This document shows, one piece after another, positions 18,453 through 26,591 of a stretch of DNA of 38,155 bases. The translations under genes and the position numbers were made by a program. Position 1 is the stretch's first letter. The number at the start of each line of letters is the position of its first letter. Location: positions 1 to 38,155 of IMG/VR virus record IMGVR_UViG_3300036770_006043, one strand, 5' to 3'. This stretch comes from a virus. The notes beneath the pieces were generated by a model. That model did no database searches, had not been told where the DNA came from, and saw nothing but the letters and a program-made list of their open reading frames with translations.

Positions 18453-18455
18453 TGA
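17499..18455 (+). CDS. tail fibre with Mtd-like N-terminus and glycine-rich tip (copy 3 of 3)
   Basis: 318 residues. The N-terminus (MPIFKFRNST, then GEIAINVANQRMFEG) is a diverged Mtd-like attachment domain. The stem carries 'NNSASAAPTAASAFYRVNEL' and the tip starts at 'KNVFTFTSSGTYTKSG' and ends CIIYEYK. The glycine-rich part keeps the framework of copies 1 and 2 but has different His/Asn-rich loops, for example 'GHNNMDQYSSSCAPGG'. It starts 6 bases after the previous stop. It is inferred to be a receptor-binding fibre; whether all three copies are on one particle or act as alternatives cannot be told from sequence. Confidence 0.82.
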   Translation: MPIFKFRNSTSSGAQPANGDLEDGEIAINVANQRMFEGTASSTTVKITDTLAVQRPNSVNISGGTASVTDLNTSTLAAVNTNSLVLGGTTISAAAADPSNNSASAAPTAASAFYRVNELRGKLKNVFTFTSSGTYTKSGSDVNRIHVIVMGGGGGGRAYSECGGAGGYAEKIIDATSVTTVTVTIGGPGTGGVYFGFSPGGGTTSFGSFVSASGGDGANSHIQHNGGRGGLGSNGDLNARGGGGGGHNNMDQYSSSCAPGGEGGIGFFGGGTPGAHTSGAQPADVAAWGAGGVAVSPSHNGQGGRNGRGGICIIYEYK

Positions 18456-18468
18456 TTGAGGAACGAAC

Positions 18469-18864
18469 ATGAAAAAAGCATTAATAGACAAACGATTTTG
18501 GACAGTAGTTCAGATTATCGGTGAAAATGAAACCGAGTTTGAAACAACTGCGGATTTTATCTGGCGGCCTTGCGCAGACAACTGCGAAACAGGTTGGGGA
18601 TATGATGACAATACCAAAACATATACAGATCCGCATATTCACAGCAGAGACGAATTTGGAAATCCTGTTGAACCTTTCGTCATGCAACGGATGAGATCTT
18701 ATCCGCCTATGGGAGATCAGTTAGATATGCTGTATAAAGAAATACGAGATACAGGATCTATATCTACTACCGGAGAATGGTTCCAATCGATAAAATATGT
18801 CAAGGACAATCTGCCTAAACCCGGATCCGAAGGCGACCCAGGAAATCATATTTTTAAACCTTGA
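18469..18864 (+). CDS. probable tail-fibre assembly/chaperone-like protein
   Basis: 131 residues. The C-terminal half has 'MRSYPPMGDQLDMLYKEI', the (R/A)-x-Y-P-x-x-x-D-Q-L-D-x-(L/I)-(Y/W) signature seen in small proteins encoded next to phage tail fibres and often annotated as fibre-assembly proteins. The N-terminal part is acidic and aromatic with two Cys ('RPCADNCETGW'). An AGGA-type site precedes the ATG, 13 bases after the third fibre. It is the last gene of the rightward operon and its stop directly abuts the stop of the convergent oxygenase cassette. Chaperone function is inferred from the motif and position. Confidence 0.72.
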   Translation: MKKALIDKRFWTVVQIIGENETEFETTADFIWRPCADNCETGWGYDDNTKTYTDPHIHSRDEFGNPVEPFVMQRMRSYPPMGDQLDMLYKEIRDTGSISTTGEWFQSIKYVKDNLPKPGSEGDPGNHIFKP

Positions 18865-19461
18865 TTACCAGACTCCGAAGTTCACTACGATCCTTGAACC
18901 CGTAGTTGGCCTAGTACTAGCGTGATATCGAGAGCCGTCAAATACGACGGCTCTTCCTTTTTTAGGAGTCACTCGCTGAAATATCTTTAGTTCTTCTACG
19001 GTTACTTCCGAAGGCGAGATGTCTCTAAATGTCTTGTCATAGAAAACCGTGTCCCCATCTGAATCGCAGACATAATACAAGACATTTAGGTGCGATACTT
19101 CTCTATCAACATGAGGATGATCGACCCTATCGAGATGGGTGGGTAATGGTATCGTAAGAAAACTTCTAACAGCAATAATTTCTGTTATTCTAAATTTAAC
19201 TTTATCACAGGCAAAATATACGATCGGTAAGATTAAACCATAAGCTGGACTTATAACACCTTTTTCTCTATCATAAAATTTATGAGCAAACGCTGGCTTT
19301 GATTCAGAGACATTGATTTCTTTGATCTTATCTACATCATAGGTTATGTCTTGCATATAATGCCAATTAACATTCTCAGCCACCAACTGTTGTTGTATTA
19401 GATCCTGATATTGCTCTGGAAGAAAATCATCTAAAACCACTATATCATCTATTATAAGCAT
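18865..19461 (-). CDS. 2OG/Fe(II) oxygenase superfamily protein (HxD type)
   Basis: 198 residues. Prolyl-hydroxylase-like double-stranded beta-helix with iron ligands H117-x-D119 ('HPHVDR') and H180 ('SRYHAS'), and R190 placed to bind the 2OG carboxylate ('GSRIVVNFG'). Expected chemistry is Fe(II)- and 2OG-dependent hydroxylation; the substrate is unknown. The strand order 'LNVLYYVCDSDGDTVFYD' resembles the 183-residue product at 29999-30550, so these two are probably paralogues. It is the last gene of the minus-strand cassette, overlaps the preceding gene by 10 bases and ends exactly against the plus-strand stop. Its codons contain the opposite strand's terminator. Confidence 0.85.
   Translation of the reverse strand: MLIIDDIVVLDDFLPEQYQDLIQQQLVAENVNWHYMQDITYDVDKIKEINVSESKPAFAHKFYDREKGVISPAYGLILPIVYFACDKVKFRITEIIAVRSFLTIPLPTHLDRVDHPHVDREVSHLNVLYYVCDSDGDTVFYDKTFRDISPSEVTVEELKIFQRVTPKKGRAVVFDGSRYHASTRPTTGSRIVVNFGVW
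18931..18963 (+). terminator. intrinsic terminator of the fibre operon, embedded in the convergent gene
   Basis: Perfect 9-bp stem AGAGCCGTC (18931-18939) / GACGGCTCT (18946-18954), loop AAATAC, followed by TCCTTTTTT (18955-18963). It lies 67 bases beyond the stop of the plus-strand operon. The U-tract is on the plus transcript only; the minus transcript has no T run after the stem. The same bases encode residues R-A-V-V-F-D-G-S of the last oxygenase, just before its distal iron-binding His. Confidence 0.8.
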
Positions 19462-20033
19462 ATGATATTAAATCCTATTAAAATCCTAACATTATTTCCG
19501 TGATATGGTTCTGCATCGTGCATCAGCATACTAGGAAAAAGTATTAATCTTCCGGGAACGAATCTAGAAGAAAATCTATCATCTGCGAAATCAAGCCCCG
19601 GTTTTCTTTCCATAACGTAAGGCAAATACCAATTGTTGCCCTGTTCGTCTATGTCGCTATATATATAAAAAATTCCAGACCATGTAGATCCGGAATGATA
19701 GTGAGGTCTGTGATAACCCCCCGGTCTGGTTACATGTGCCCAGCTTTCTGTTATAGCCACTTTATAACTATTGTTATTATTGATTTTATTGATCATAGAT
19801 TCCGATTCTTCGATCAGCCACAGTTTTAAATCCATTAATTCTTGTTTAGAGTCTAAAAAATCAAAATCTGATTCCCATAATTTATTTTTAGCACGGATAG
19901 AAACATTAGATTCTATTGTATTTGGTTTTTCCAACCCCATACAAATTTCTATGATTCGATCTCTGCGATGGTCAAAATCGGACCAATCACTGATCAACAA
20001 TGGAATTTTGCCTAACGAGATTTCTTGCTGCAT
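19452..20033 (-). CDS. putative 2OG/Fe(II) oxygenase, HxH type (TIGR02466/PF13759-like)
   Basis: 193 residues. Predicted ligands H111-x-H113 ('RPHYHSGSTWSGIFYI') and H172 ('LFPSMLMHDAEP'), with R183 ahead of 'ILIGFNI'. The H-x-H...SG(V/I)(F/Y)Y plus G(R/K)LILFPS..xH plus R..I.FN pattern is that of the 2OG-FeII_Oxy_5 family, in which His stands where classical enzymes have Asp. Activity and substrate are unknown. The start codon overlaps the stop of the preceding gene by one base (TAATG), so translation is probably coupled. Confidence 0.82.
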   Translation of the reverse strand: MQQEISLGKIPLLISDWSDFDHRRDRIIEICMGLEKPNTIESNVSIRAKNKLWESDFDFLDSKQELMDLKLWLIEESESMINKINNNNSYKVAITESWAHVTRPGGYHRPHYHSGSTWSGIFYIYSDIDEQGNNWYLPYVMERKPGLDFADDRFSSRFVPGRLILFPSMLMHDAEPYHGNNVRILIGFNIICL

Positions 20034-20611
20034 TATCTAAAAATATCCACAGATACAGTCACAGTCATTACCAGCCTATCTTCTTGGCTGTTGTTTTTTT
20101 CTGTCATATGATGTAAAAAGCCAGGAAAAAATAAAACATCGTTTTGATTTACCTCAACAGTTTTCCAATTATTTCTATCGATTTTAGGGAAACCAGAAAA
20201 TGTATATTGTAACGGATCTTTAAACATAATATTGCCACCGTCAGCTGGCTGTTTGATATAGATGACTATAGTTTGGTGGCATTGGCCGTGATCATGTTCG
20301 TCTGTGTAAGCACCCGGCGGATGCAAATTAACCCAGCTCCTATGTATGAATCGAGGTATATCGTCAGCAAAATTCCATCTCTGCCATACTTCTGCTGCAA
20401 CTGTGGTTAACCAGTGTCTTAAATTATCGCAAGACTGATCGAAAATCAAATCGTTGGCCGTATTAAATGTTGTTCTGCCATCGTTCTTTTCTAGTCCGTG
20501 TATAGATTCGTCATTTAATTTTGTTCGACAAAAGGCTTCTACAGCACTTAAATCTAATGGACAATGTGTTTTATAAATTAAATCAGGCCAAAGTCTTATC
20601 GGTTCAATCAT
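20033..20611 (-). CDS. putative 2OG/Fe(II) oxygenase, HxH type
   Basis: 192 residues. The core motif 'HPPGAYTDEHDHGQCHQTIV' gives H106-x-H108; the distal ligand is H167 or H168 ('FFPGFLHHMTEKN') and R179 is the candidate 2OG contact. The short N-terminal part with 'LWPDLIYKTHCPLD' fits the usual phage oxygenase form that begins with a (F/W)P..I/V. segment. It sits directly downstream of the DUF-like gene with an ATGA overlap at 20608-20611. The product is probably cytosolic. No substrate can be predicted. Confidence 0.82.
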   Translation of the reverse strand: MIEPIRLWPDLIYKTHCPLDLSAVEAFCRTKLNDESIHGLEKNDGRTTFNTANDLIFDQSCDNLRHWLTTVAAEVWQRWNFADDIPRFIHRSWVNLHPPGAYTDEHDHGQCHQTIVIYIKQPADGGNIMFKDPLQYTFSGFPKIDRNNWKTVEVNQNDVLFFPGFLHHMTEKNNSQEDRLVMTVTVSVDIFR

Positions 20612-21366
20612 GATTCGATGTCTAGATCTGTCTTGGTTAATTTAAATTTATTTTTTGCAGAAATATAACCTCTCCAATTATACCTAGAAAGGCCATTTAA
20701 TCCTAGGATATTCATGAATCTATTTTCATCTTGACCATTATATTTTCTACTAACAGCATCGATAGATTCTCTTCGAAAAGGAATAATTCTCACCAACGGT
20801 TCGCCCATTTTAATCAAGGTATGTTTTTTTTCAAAAAAAGCTAAATTTATAGGTGTATCGTTAAGAGTCATATCGGTATCCAATATACCTGGTAAGGCCT
20901 GATAATTTTTATTGGTATAATATATTGGTAACCAAAAACAACTGTATCCGTCTATGGTTTTGATATGCCAAGGATTGTTGATCTTGATCACTAGTCTCAC
21001 ATCAAAATGATCACCTAATATTTTTTGATATTGATTTTCTGTGTGTACATCATGACTGTAATCTTGATTGCTGTATCTAATTAATACATTGTCGCCTTCG
21101 AAGTCAATCTCAATATCGCACCATGCGGATATCACATATCCGTATTTTAAAAATGAATTTATCGAAGGACATTGTCTAGCAGTCAGTTGGTAAGATAAAT
21201 TCCTGCGTTCGAAAGGACAGATTTTTCCTACAGGCAAATCCATGTATTCTTCGGGCAGTTTGTTTTCTCCTAGTTCAACTGGTGAGTATTTTCTTATGGC
21301 CCAATCTTTACAGCTGAAAGTTATAATTTCTTTTTCTTTGAAAAAACTTTTGATAAATTTGATCAT
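20608..21366 (-). CDS. unknown protein paired with halogenase (DUF6065-like, copy A)
   Basis: 252 residues, no signal peptide. Conserved-looking blocks are 'TARQCPSINSFLKYGYVISA' (63-82), 'NNPWHIKTIDGYSCFWLPIY' (130-149) and 'MGEPLVRIIPFRRE' (187-200). It has the same order of blocks as the 236-residue product at 26573-27283: QCP followed by YVI, a middle strand region, and G-(E/Q)-P-L. The layout resembles bacterial and phage proteins grouped as DUF6065, but that name is from memory and unchecked. Both copies lie directly beside a halogenase gene, this one joined by ATGA (21363-21366), so they may act with the halogenase. Confidence 0.7.
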   Translation of the reverse strand: MIKFIKSFFKEKEIITFSCKDWAIRKYSPVELGENKLPEEYMDLPVGKICPFERRNLSYQLTARQCPSINSFLKYGYVISAWCDIEIDFEGDNVLIRYSNQDYSHDVHTENQYQKILGDHFDVRLVIKINNPWHIKTIDGYSCFWLPIYYTNKNYQALPGILDTDMTLNDTPINLAFFEKKHTLIKMGEPLVRIIPFRRESIDAVSRKYNGQDENRFMNILGLNGLSRYNWRGYISAKNKFKLTKTDLDIES

Positions 21367-22952
21367 TTTTCGTATTTTGTTTTTAGATACTGATATAAAG
21401 TGGGAAGAGTTTCTACAAATTTTCTACGAGTTTCTAGCATCACATCCCAATAAGGGAAACAGTTATTTTTAAGATTTTCGATGTAATCGAGAGATCTATT
21501 TCTGTAGAGAATTCTGTGTATCAAAGATTCGTCTAATGGAAGAAAATTTAATCCGGTCGCTACACAGAGCGTACCTCCCATGTCTTCGGTGTACCTATGC
21601 TCGACATATTTCTGGCGTATCAGATGGTCGATACCAAACGATGCATATACACCTAATTGCATGTTTTTAGGCCAATTTTTATTTCTACATGCCCTCCAAT
21701 ACTCGGTATCATCACGATGGCTCATTGCATAATGTAGAGCCACAAATTCTGCAAAAGCTCTAAAGTCTCCTCTACAACCTTCATTGAATGCGAGTCTGTC
21801 AAATTCTGTAATTTCATCACGATTCAATGCTGAAACTAACTTTAATAGAAATTCATGTACAGTGTATAATCCTGAAGATTCTAAAGGTTCGATAAACCCA
21901 GCCGATAATCCGATAGCGCATACATTTTTGTGGTATATTTTTTGATGTATACCAATCCGCATTTTAATATTTTTAAATTCTAAAGAATCTATCATCTCTT
22001 TTGATTTTTTGATAGATCTGTGATTAATTAAATAGTCCTTGAATTGTTCTAATGCATCTTCGTCGCTGATGAATCTGTCACTGTAAACATATCCTGTACC
22101 TACTCTCGACCAAAGAGGAATATTCCATACCCAGCCATTTTGTATGGCCGTACAATTAGTGTAGGGTTCGAGCTCTTGTTCTTTGTCCGTAAAGGGAACT
22201 CTGGTAGCCCAGGCCGAATTGTTAGGAAGAAGATCTTCATAACTATCAAAAGGTACATTCAAAGTTTTTCCTAGTAACATAGACTTAAACCCGGTACAGT
22301 CGATATATAGATCTGCAGAAATTTCTTCACCCGATGTTAATTTAAGTACTTCGATACCGTTTTCGTTGGTTACAATTTCGATTACGTCGTCTTTGATCAG
22401 TTTAACTCCGCGAGGAATAGAAAAATTGTCTCTTAACCAAGCACCAAATTTGGCCGCGTCAAAATGGTAAGCCACATCTCTATTGAAATCCCATTCAGGA
22501 AATTCGTTGTTAGAATTATCACAGATCTTATTATTATCTGACATCGTTACTGCAGGAAAAAAAGTTTCTGCAAAGTTTTGTACGGGAAGATTATTATCTA
22601 ATGCTTTTCTTATAAACCAATCCTGCAGACCGCTAGGAAAATGTAAACGATTATAGATAGGTACTCCAAAAGGATAATGAAAGGCTCCCGCTCCTTTTTT
22701 ATAAAAATCTGTGAATTTTATGCTTAATTTATAACTAGCATCACATTGTGTCATCCAATCTTCATCTTTTATGCCCAGAGAAAATAACCATTCATTGATC
22801 TGACCTATAGTACTTTCGCCTACTCCTACCGTTGGAACGTTGGGGCTTTCGATGACAACAACTGCTTTATTTGGAAAGTTTTTGATCAGTGTAGCAGCAC
22901 TCATCCATCCAGCGCTACCTCCGCCAACTATGACTATTTTATCTATCCGCAT
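21363..22952 (-). CDS. flavin-dependent tryptophan-halogenase family protein 1
   Basis: 529 residues, the usual length. FAD-binding GGGSAGW (10-16) and 'GVGESTI' (43-49) lie at the N-terminus. K75 ('ASYKLSIKF') aligns with the catalytic Lys of PyrH (K75) and RebH/PrnA (K79). The diagnostic W-x-W-x-I-P motif is intact (WVWNIP, 274-279). E355 in 'AGFIEPLESSG' matches the second catalytic residue, with the halide-site Ser/Gly next to it. The family uses FADH2, O2 and halide to make HOX, carried by the Lys to an aromatic substrate. The closest known phage precedent is VirX1 of cyanophage Syn10, a broad iodinating enzyme. AGGA lies 8 bases before the ATG. A 36-base gap separates it from the preceding gene, the only gap in the cassette. 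Confidence 0.92.
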   Translation of the reverse strand: MRIDKIVIVGGGSAGWMSAATLIKNFPNKAVVVIESPNVPTVGVGESTIGQINEWLFSLGIKDEDWMTQCDASYKLSIKFTDFYKKGAGAFHYPFGVPIYNRLHFPSGLQDWFIRKALDNNLPVQNFAETFFPAVTMSDNNKICDNSNNEFPEWDFNRDVAYHFDAAKFGAWLRDNFSIPRGVKLIKDDVIEIVTNENGIEVLKLTSGEEISADLYIDCTGFKSMLLGKTLNVPFDSYEDLLPNNSAWATRVPFTDKEQELEPYTNCTAIQNGWVWNIPLWSRVGTGYVYSDRFISDEDALEQFKDYLINHRSIKKSKEMIDSLEFKNIKMRIGIHQKIYHKNVCAIGLSAGFIEPLESSGLYTVHEFLLKLVSALNRDEITEFDRLAFNEGCRGDFRAFAEFVALHYAMSHRDDTEYWRACRNKNWPKNMQLGVYASFGIDHLIRQKYVEHRYTEDMGGTLCVATGLNFLPLDESLIHRILYRNRSLDYIENLKNNCFPYWDVMLETRRKFVETLPTLYQYLKTKYEK

Positions 22953-22988
22953 TTAGTTTCCTTTGACAATTTAACTTAATTATCAGAT

Positions 22989-23639
22989 CTAATCTGCCAC
23001 GAATAGATTTCCTGAAATAGAAACTCTATTCTCATTGCTGGTAAAAAAAGGATAAACTAAATGTTTGATTGTCGAAGGAAAAAATAAAACAGTGCCTTCA
23101 CAAGTTTTGTCTGGAAAAAATGGCAGAGATTGGACATCTCCTAGAATATTAGTAAACACAAAATTAAAGCTAGTGGCCAAAGGATAATCAGCAGGTGTAA
23201 CATGCGGCATCGTCAATTCTTCTTCTAAAGAGTAGGGTATATCTATCCACGAAACAAAACTAAACACACCGCTATGGTTATGCAGAGGATTAAATTCGTA
23301 TTTTTTCTGGAAATTAATCCAAACTTTTTCTAGCATAAAGGACAGCGGCTTCTTGATCAAATAATTTTGAGATATCTCCTTATCAAAATTCCATGCCCTT
23401 ATGTATTGAGCAGCCATTTCTAACAAATAAGGTTGGATTATTTGTTGAGATGTTTCGAGATAAACCTGTGTTTCAAGATGACCTGCTAAATTTTTGTAGA
23501 TTTTTTCTTTTTTATCGACATTTTTTTTTATTTCTTGTATTTCTTTTTTAAGAACAGATGTTATCTCATCTGGAAATTTCGATATTGAGTAACCATAATT
23601 AGGAAAATGTTTTTGTTCTACAGAAAAATCATCAAACAT
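22989..23639 (-). CDS. putative 2OG/Fe(II) oxygenase, HxH type
   Basis: 216 residues from the ATG at 23639, chosen over an in-frame TTG at 23651 because no ribosome site favours the latter; the ATG overlaps the upstream halogenase stop by 8 bases. Motif 'NPLHNHSGVFSFVSWIDIP' gives H120-x-H122, the distal ligand is H193 ('LFFPSTIKHLVYP') and R205 ('NRVSISGN') is the 2OG contact. The insert between the strands is longer than in its neighbours, a form common in cyanophage genomes. The N-terminal 25-60 region is Lys/Glu-rich and helical. Substrate unknown; it lies between two halogenase genes. Confidence 0.82.
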   Translation of the reverse strand: MFDDFSVEQKHFPNYGYSISKFPDEITSVLKKEIQEIKKNVDKKEKIYKNLAGHLETQVYLETSQQIIQPYLLEMAAQYIRAWNFDKEISQNYLIKKPLSFMLEKVWINFQKKYEFNPLHNHSGVFSFVSWIDIPYSLEEELTMPHVTPADYPLATSFNFVFTNILGDVQSLPFFPDKTCEGTVLFFPSTIKHLVYPFFTSNENRVSISGNLFVAD

Positions 23640-25122
23640 TGTCGAATTCAATTTTGTGCATATGGGATCTGTTCATAATTATTTCTAATGCTTGTCTATG
23701 AGAAACAAACTGTTGATTATTTTCCCACTCTTTAAATTTAGTCAGCGCATCTACGGCTGCGAATTTTATATCTTCGTTCTGGCTATCATAAAAATCTTTT
23801 AACTTTTGCCTATCTAACATCTGTAGACCGTGCATAACCATCAACCAATTTTGATCTCTAAACATGAGAAAAGATCCGTTAAAGAAAACATGGCTAGGCA
23901 ATGAATTTTTAAATATATCTAACGTTTCCCTGTTAAAATCGGTTTTCGTTAATTCGCTGCAACTTCTCCAGAACTCTGTGTCTTGTCTTTTGGTAAAATA
24001 GTGTAGTTGGACAAAGTCGATGATATTTTTACAAACATTTTCAAATTCGATATTATATTGATTAGGAGTAGCAGTATCTCCAGGCTCCCATAAAACCAAA
24101 TGATTAGCCAACGCTAACGATTGCTGGATAGATGTGCCGATACTGCTGGCTTCTAACGGTTCAACAAAACTGCCAGCTAATCCTAGCGCCACGCAATTTT
24201 TAATCCAAAACTTATCAACATAGCCCGCAGAAAATTTTATTTTCTTTGCAATTTCGATTGGCTTTTCAAACACAGTCTGCGCTTCGGCGATGGCCTGCTC
24301 TTCTGTTATAAAATCATCATTGTAAACATATCCGTTACCGAATCTTCCTTGGGTAGGAATCCGCCACATCCAGCCGGCGCTCATAGCAGTACTAGCTGTG
24401 TTAGATGGAATATCTTCTAACCTTTCGGTCGGAAACGCAATCGCTGCGTTCATGGGCAAATATTTTCTACAGTCCAGCCATTTGGCTCCTAATTTAGAAG
24501 ATATTACTCTCCTAAATCCGCTACAATCGATGAAAAAATCTGCAAAATATTTTTGCCCATCGGCGTCTACAAGATGCGAAACAAATCCTTGTTCATTTAT
24601 ACCGACTTCTTCGATTGTAGCATCGACGATTTCTATAGATCTAGACGAGCACAACTTCAATAGATATTCATTAAGCTTAAAAGTATTAAAATGAAACTGA
24701 TTTACTGATGTTTCAAAATTTTCAGCGTGGGTAGAATCGTGTATGTTCTTCGGCACCAAGTTATGATGATCTAATCCGTCGATGATCATTTTAGTGTAGA
24801 TAAACGGAAATCCGGTAGGAGCCTGATGTGTAAAAGAAGAATGCAATGAATGAAAGTAATAATCATCGTCACCGTTCCAATTCACAAATTTAATACCTGT
24901 TTTAAAAGTAGCATCGGTTTCTTTTATTAATTCATTGATCGAAATTCCGCATGCTTTCATAAAGGTAGTCCAGTGTTCTGTAGAACCTTCGCCTACACCG
25001 ATTATTCCGATTTCTTTAGATTTTATGATTTGGATTTCTAATTGACTAAATTTAGATTTAAGTATGAGCGCAGAGATTAATCCGCTGGTGCCACCGCCTA
25101 ATATGATTAATTTTTTGATCAT
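23632..25122 (-). CDS. flavin-dependent tryptophan-halogenase family protein 2
   Basis: 496 residues from the ATG at 25122. A longer start at 25152 is possible, but 25122 has GGAG 6 bases upstream and makes an ATGA overlap with the preceding gene. Key features: GGGTSG (9-14), 'GVGEGSTEHW' (42-51), catalytic-type K74 ('ATFKTGIKF'), intact W-x-W-x-I-P (WMWRIP, 251-256) and E321 in 'AGSFVEPLEASS'. All elements of a working family member are present. 'KFVNW' after the Lys is closer to many bacterial tryptophan halogenases than copy 1. Identity with copies 1 and 3 is low, so the three are old paralogues or separate acquisitions with different substrates. Confidence 0.9.
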   Translation of the reverse strand: MIKKLIILGGGTSGLISALILKSKFSQLEIQIIKSKEIGIIGVGEGSTEHWTTFMKACGISINELIKETDATFKTGIKFVNWNGDDDYYFHSLHSSFTHQAPTGFPFIYTKMIIDGLDHHNLVPKNIHDSTHAENFETSVNQFHFNTFKLNEYLLKLCSSRSIEIVDATIEEVGINEQGFVSHLVDADGQKYFADFFIDCSGFRRVISSKLGAKWLDCRKYLPMNAAIAFPTERLEDIPSNTASTAMSAGWMWRIPTQGRFGNGYVYNDDFITEEQAIAEAQTVFEKPIEIAKKIKFSAGYVDKFWIKNCVALGLAGSFVEPLEASSIGTSIQQSLALANHLVLWEPGDTATPNQYNIEFENVCKNIIDFVQLHYFTKRQDTEFWRSCSELTKTDFNRETLDIFKNSLPSHVFFNGSFLMFRDQNWLMVMHGLQMLDRQKLKDFYDSQNEDIKFAAVDALTKFKEWENNQQFVSHRQALEIIMNRSHMHKIEFDNV

Positions 25123-26591
25123 TGCATTCTCCACTCGTCGAAAGTTAGACATTCTCTAGATATCAAAAAAGCTTCATTTAATAGTTGTTGATATTCTTCT
25201 TGTATAGTTTCCAACATATATTTTCTTTTGTGTTTTAATTTTGTTTCGAAAATTTTAAAGTCAAATACTTGGTTTCCTTGGAAAACTGCGGCATAATTTT
25301 CAAAAGAATAAACCGGAAAATCTTCAAAATTTACGCAGCCGGTTGCCCACTGATCTATTTTATTTTTTAAACTTTCGGGAATTTTTCGGATTTTTTGATC
25401 TTTCCAAAATTCTGAATCGTCCCTAGCAGTCATATAATGTAGATTTATAAAATCTATTACATCCGTTATCATTAATTGGTATTTATGATTATAGCTAACT
25501 TCATCATGACTGTTTAATTGACTGCCAGGATTCCAGTGTTCTGATAATAATCTCAATTGGAGACCTATCAGAGTATGACCGGGACTCCCTAACGGTTCTG
25601 GGAATCCTGTGCTCAATCCGATGCCAATGACGTTTTTAGTCCACGGATTCAGAGATAACGACGGATCCCAAGTGAGTGAAGCAATAGGAGTTATATCCTT
25701 ATTAAAAGTTTTATTGATTTCATCAACAGCTTGGTCTTTTGTGATACGAGAATTGTCATAAACATATCCTCTACCAGATCTAGATTGTAAACTCACATCA
25801 AAAGACCAACCGTTTTTTAATGCTGTCATTTCTGTGTAAGGTAGATTGCTGCTTTCATCCCACCATGCAACGACTGATGTGGCTGGAAATTCTTGACGAT
25901 AATCTTTAAAAACTTGTCCTAATGCTTTTTTAAGCAGCAATTGAGAAAAGCCGGAACAGTCAAAAAACCAATCAGCATTTAACACCGTGTGGTCTTCGAG
26001 TACCAACGAATCTATAGAACCATCATTGTCTAAATTTGTGTATAAGAATTTTTTTTCAACAAGGTTGATCTGTCTTTCAATACCTAGTCTTTTAAGATAA
26101 TTGGCATTTTTTCTGGAGTCAAAATGCCACATCGAATTTAAAATATAGGTACCATTTTTTGTATAAGGTACCTTTTTATCTAAAATCAATCTTGTTGAAA
26201 CAGATAAATCACTTACAGGTAAATTTAAAGCTAGAAGACCTAATAAAAAATCATTTTGATTTCCGAATTCAGGATATTTGTACAGATATCTATTCAGATA
26301 CCTCGAAAACAGAGGTTGTATAAAAAAATCACCGTTGCCAGACCAATTGACGAATTTTCCTCCTAGTTTTGGAATCCCATCTACTTCTTTTCGCCATGCT
26401 TCGATGGGTATATCTAAAAATTCTAGCAACTCCACAAAAGGAATGGTGCAACTCTCACCAGCAATGATCGGTAATGCATTCGGATCTTCTATTACAGTGA
26501 TCTCGATGTTTTCCCACGTTTTTTTCAAGAAAAGCGCTGTTAGCCAACCGGCGGATCCTCCACCGAGAACGATTATTTTTTTGTGAACCAT
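25119..26591 (-). CDS. flavin-dependent tryptophan-halogenase family protein 3, divergent motif
   Basis: 490 residues. GGGSAGW (10-16) and AGESCTI (44-50) bind FAD, K75 ('IPKLGGKFVNW') fits the catalytic Lys, and E332 in 'TGFPEPLGSPGH' fits the catalytic Glu. The W-x-W-x-I-P signature is replaced by WSFDVS (262-267): only the first Trp is kept, while the following 'SRSGRGYVYD' is normal. In the family this motif is thought to block monooxygenation, so this copy may have altered chemistry or may lack halogenase activity. The EPLG in place of EPLE is also unusual. It overlaps the upstream gene by 19 bases and the downstream gene by ATGA. Confidence 0.87.
   Translation of the reverse strand: MVHKKIIVLGGGSAGWLTALFLKKTWENIEITVIEDPNALPIIAGESCTIPFVELLEFLDIPIEAWRKEVDGIPKLGGKFVNWSGNGDFFIQPLFSRYLNRYLYKYPEFGNQNDFLLGLLALNLPVSDLSVSTRLILDKKVPYTKNGTYILNSMWHFDSRKNANYLKRLGIERQINLVEKKFLYTNLDNDGSIDSLVLEDHTVLNADWFFDCSGFSQLLLKKALGQVFKDYRQEFPATSVVAWWDESSNLPYTEMTALKNGWSFDVSLQSRSGRGYVYDNSRITKDQAVDEINKTFNKDITPIASLTWDPSLSLNPWTKNVIGIGLSTGFPEPLGSPGHTLIGLQLRLLSEHWNPGSQLNSHDEVSYNHKYQLMITDVIDFINLHYMTARDDSEFWKDQKIRKIPESLKNKIDQWATGCVNFEDFPVYSFENYAAVFQGNQVFDFKIFETKLKHKRKYMLETIQEEYQQLLNEAFLISRECLTFDEWRMQ

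Noticed and set aside
18077-18491. Minus-strand open frames (Pro-rich or Cys-rich products) opposite the glycine-rich tip
   Set aside because: Pro-rich products are the antisense of GGN glycine codons; stops are rare there by composition only.
19771-20040. 89-codon plus-strand open frame opposite oxygenase genes
   Set aside because: Lies antisense to two overlapping genes with clear active-site motifs; low-complexity Ser/Leu-rich product.
25123-25152. Longer N-terminus for halogenase 2
   Set aside because: Would add ten residues before the FAD motif; the ATG at 25122 has GGAG at the right spacing and an ATGA overlap.
25480-25487. CATAAATA on the minus strand as an internal late promoter
   Set aside because: Mismatch to T4 consensus, inside the third halogenase and about 360 bases from the next start.
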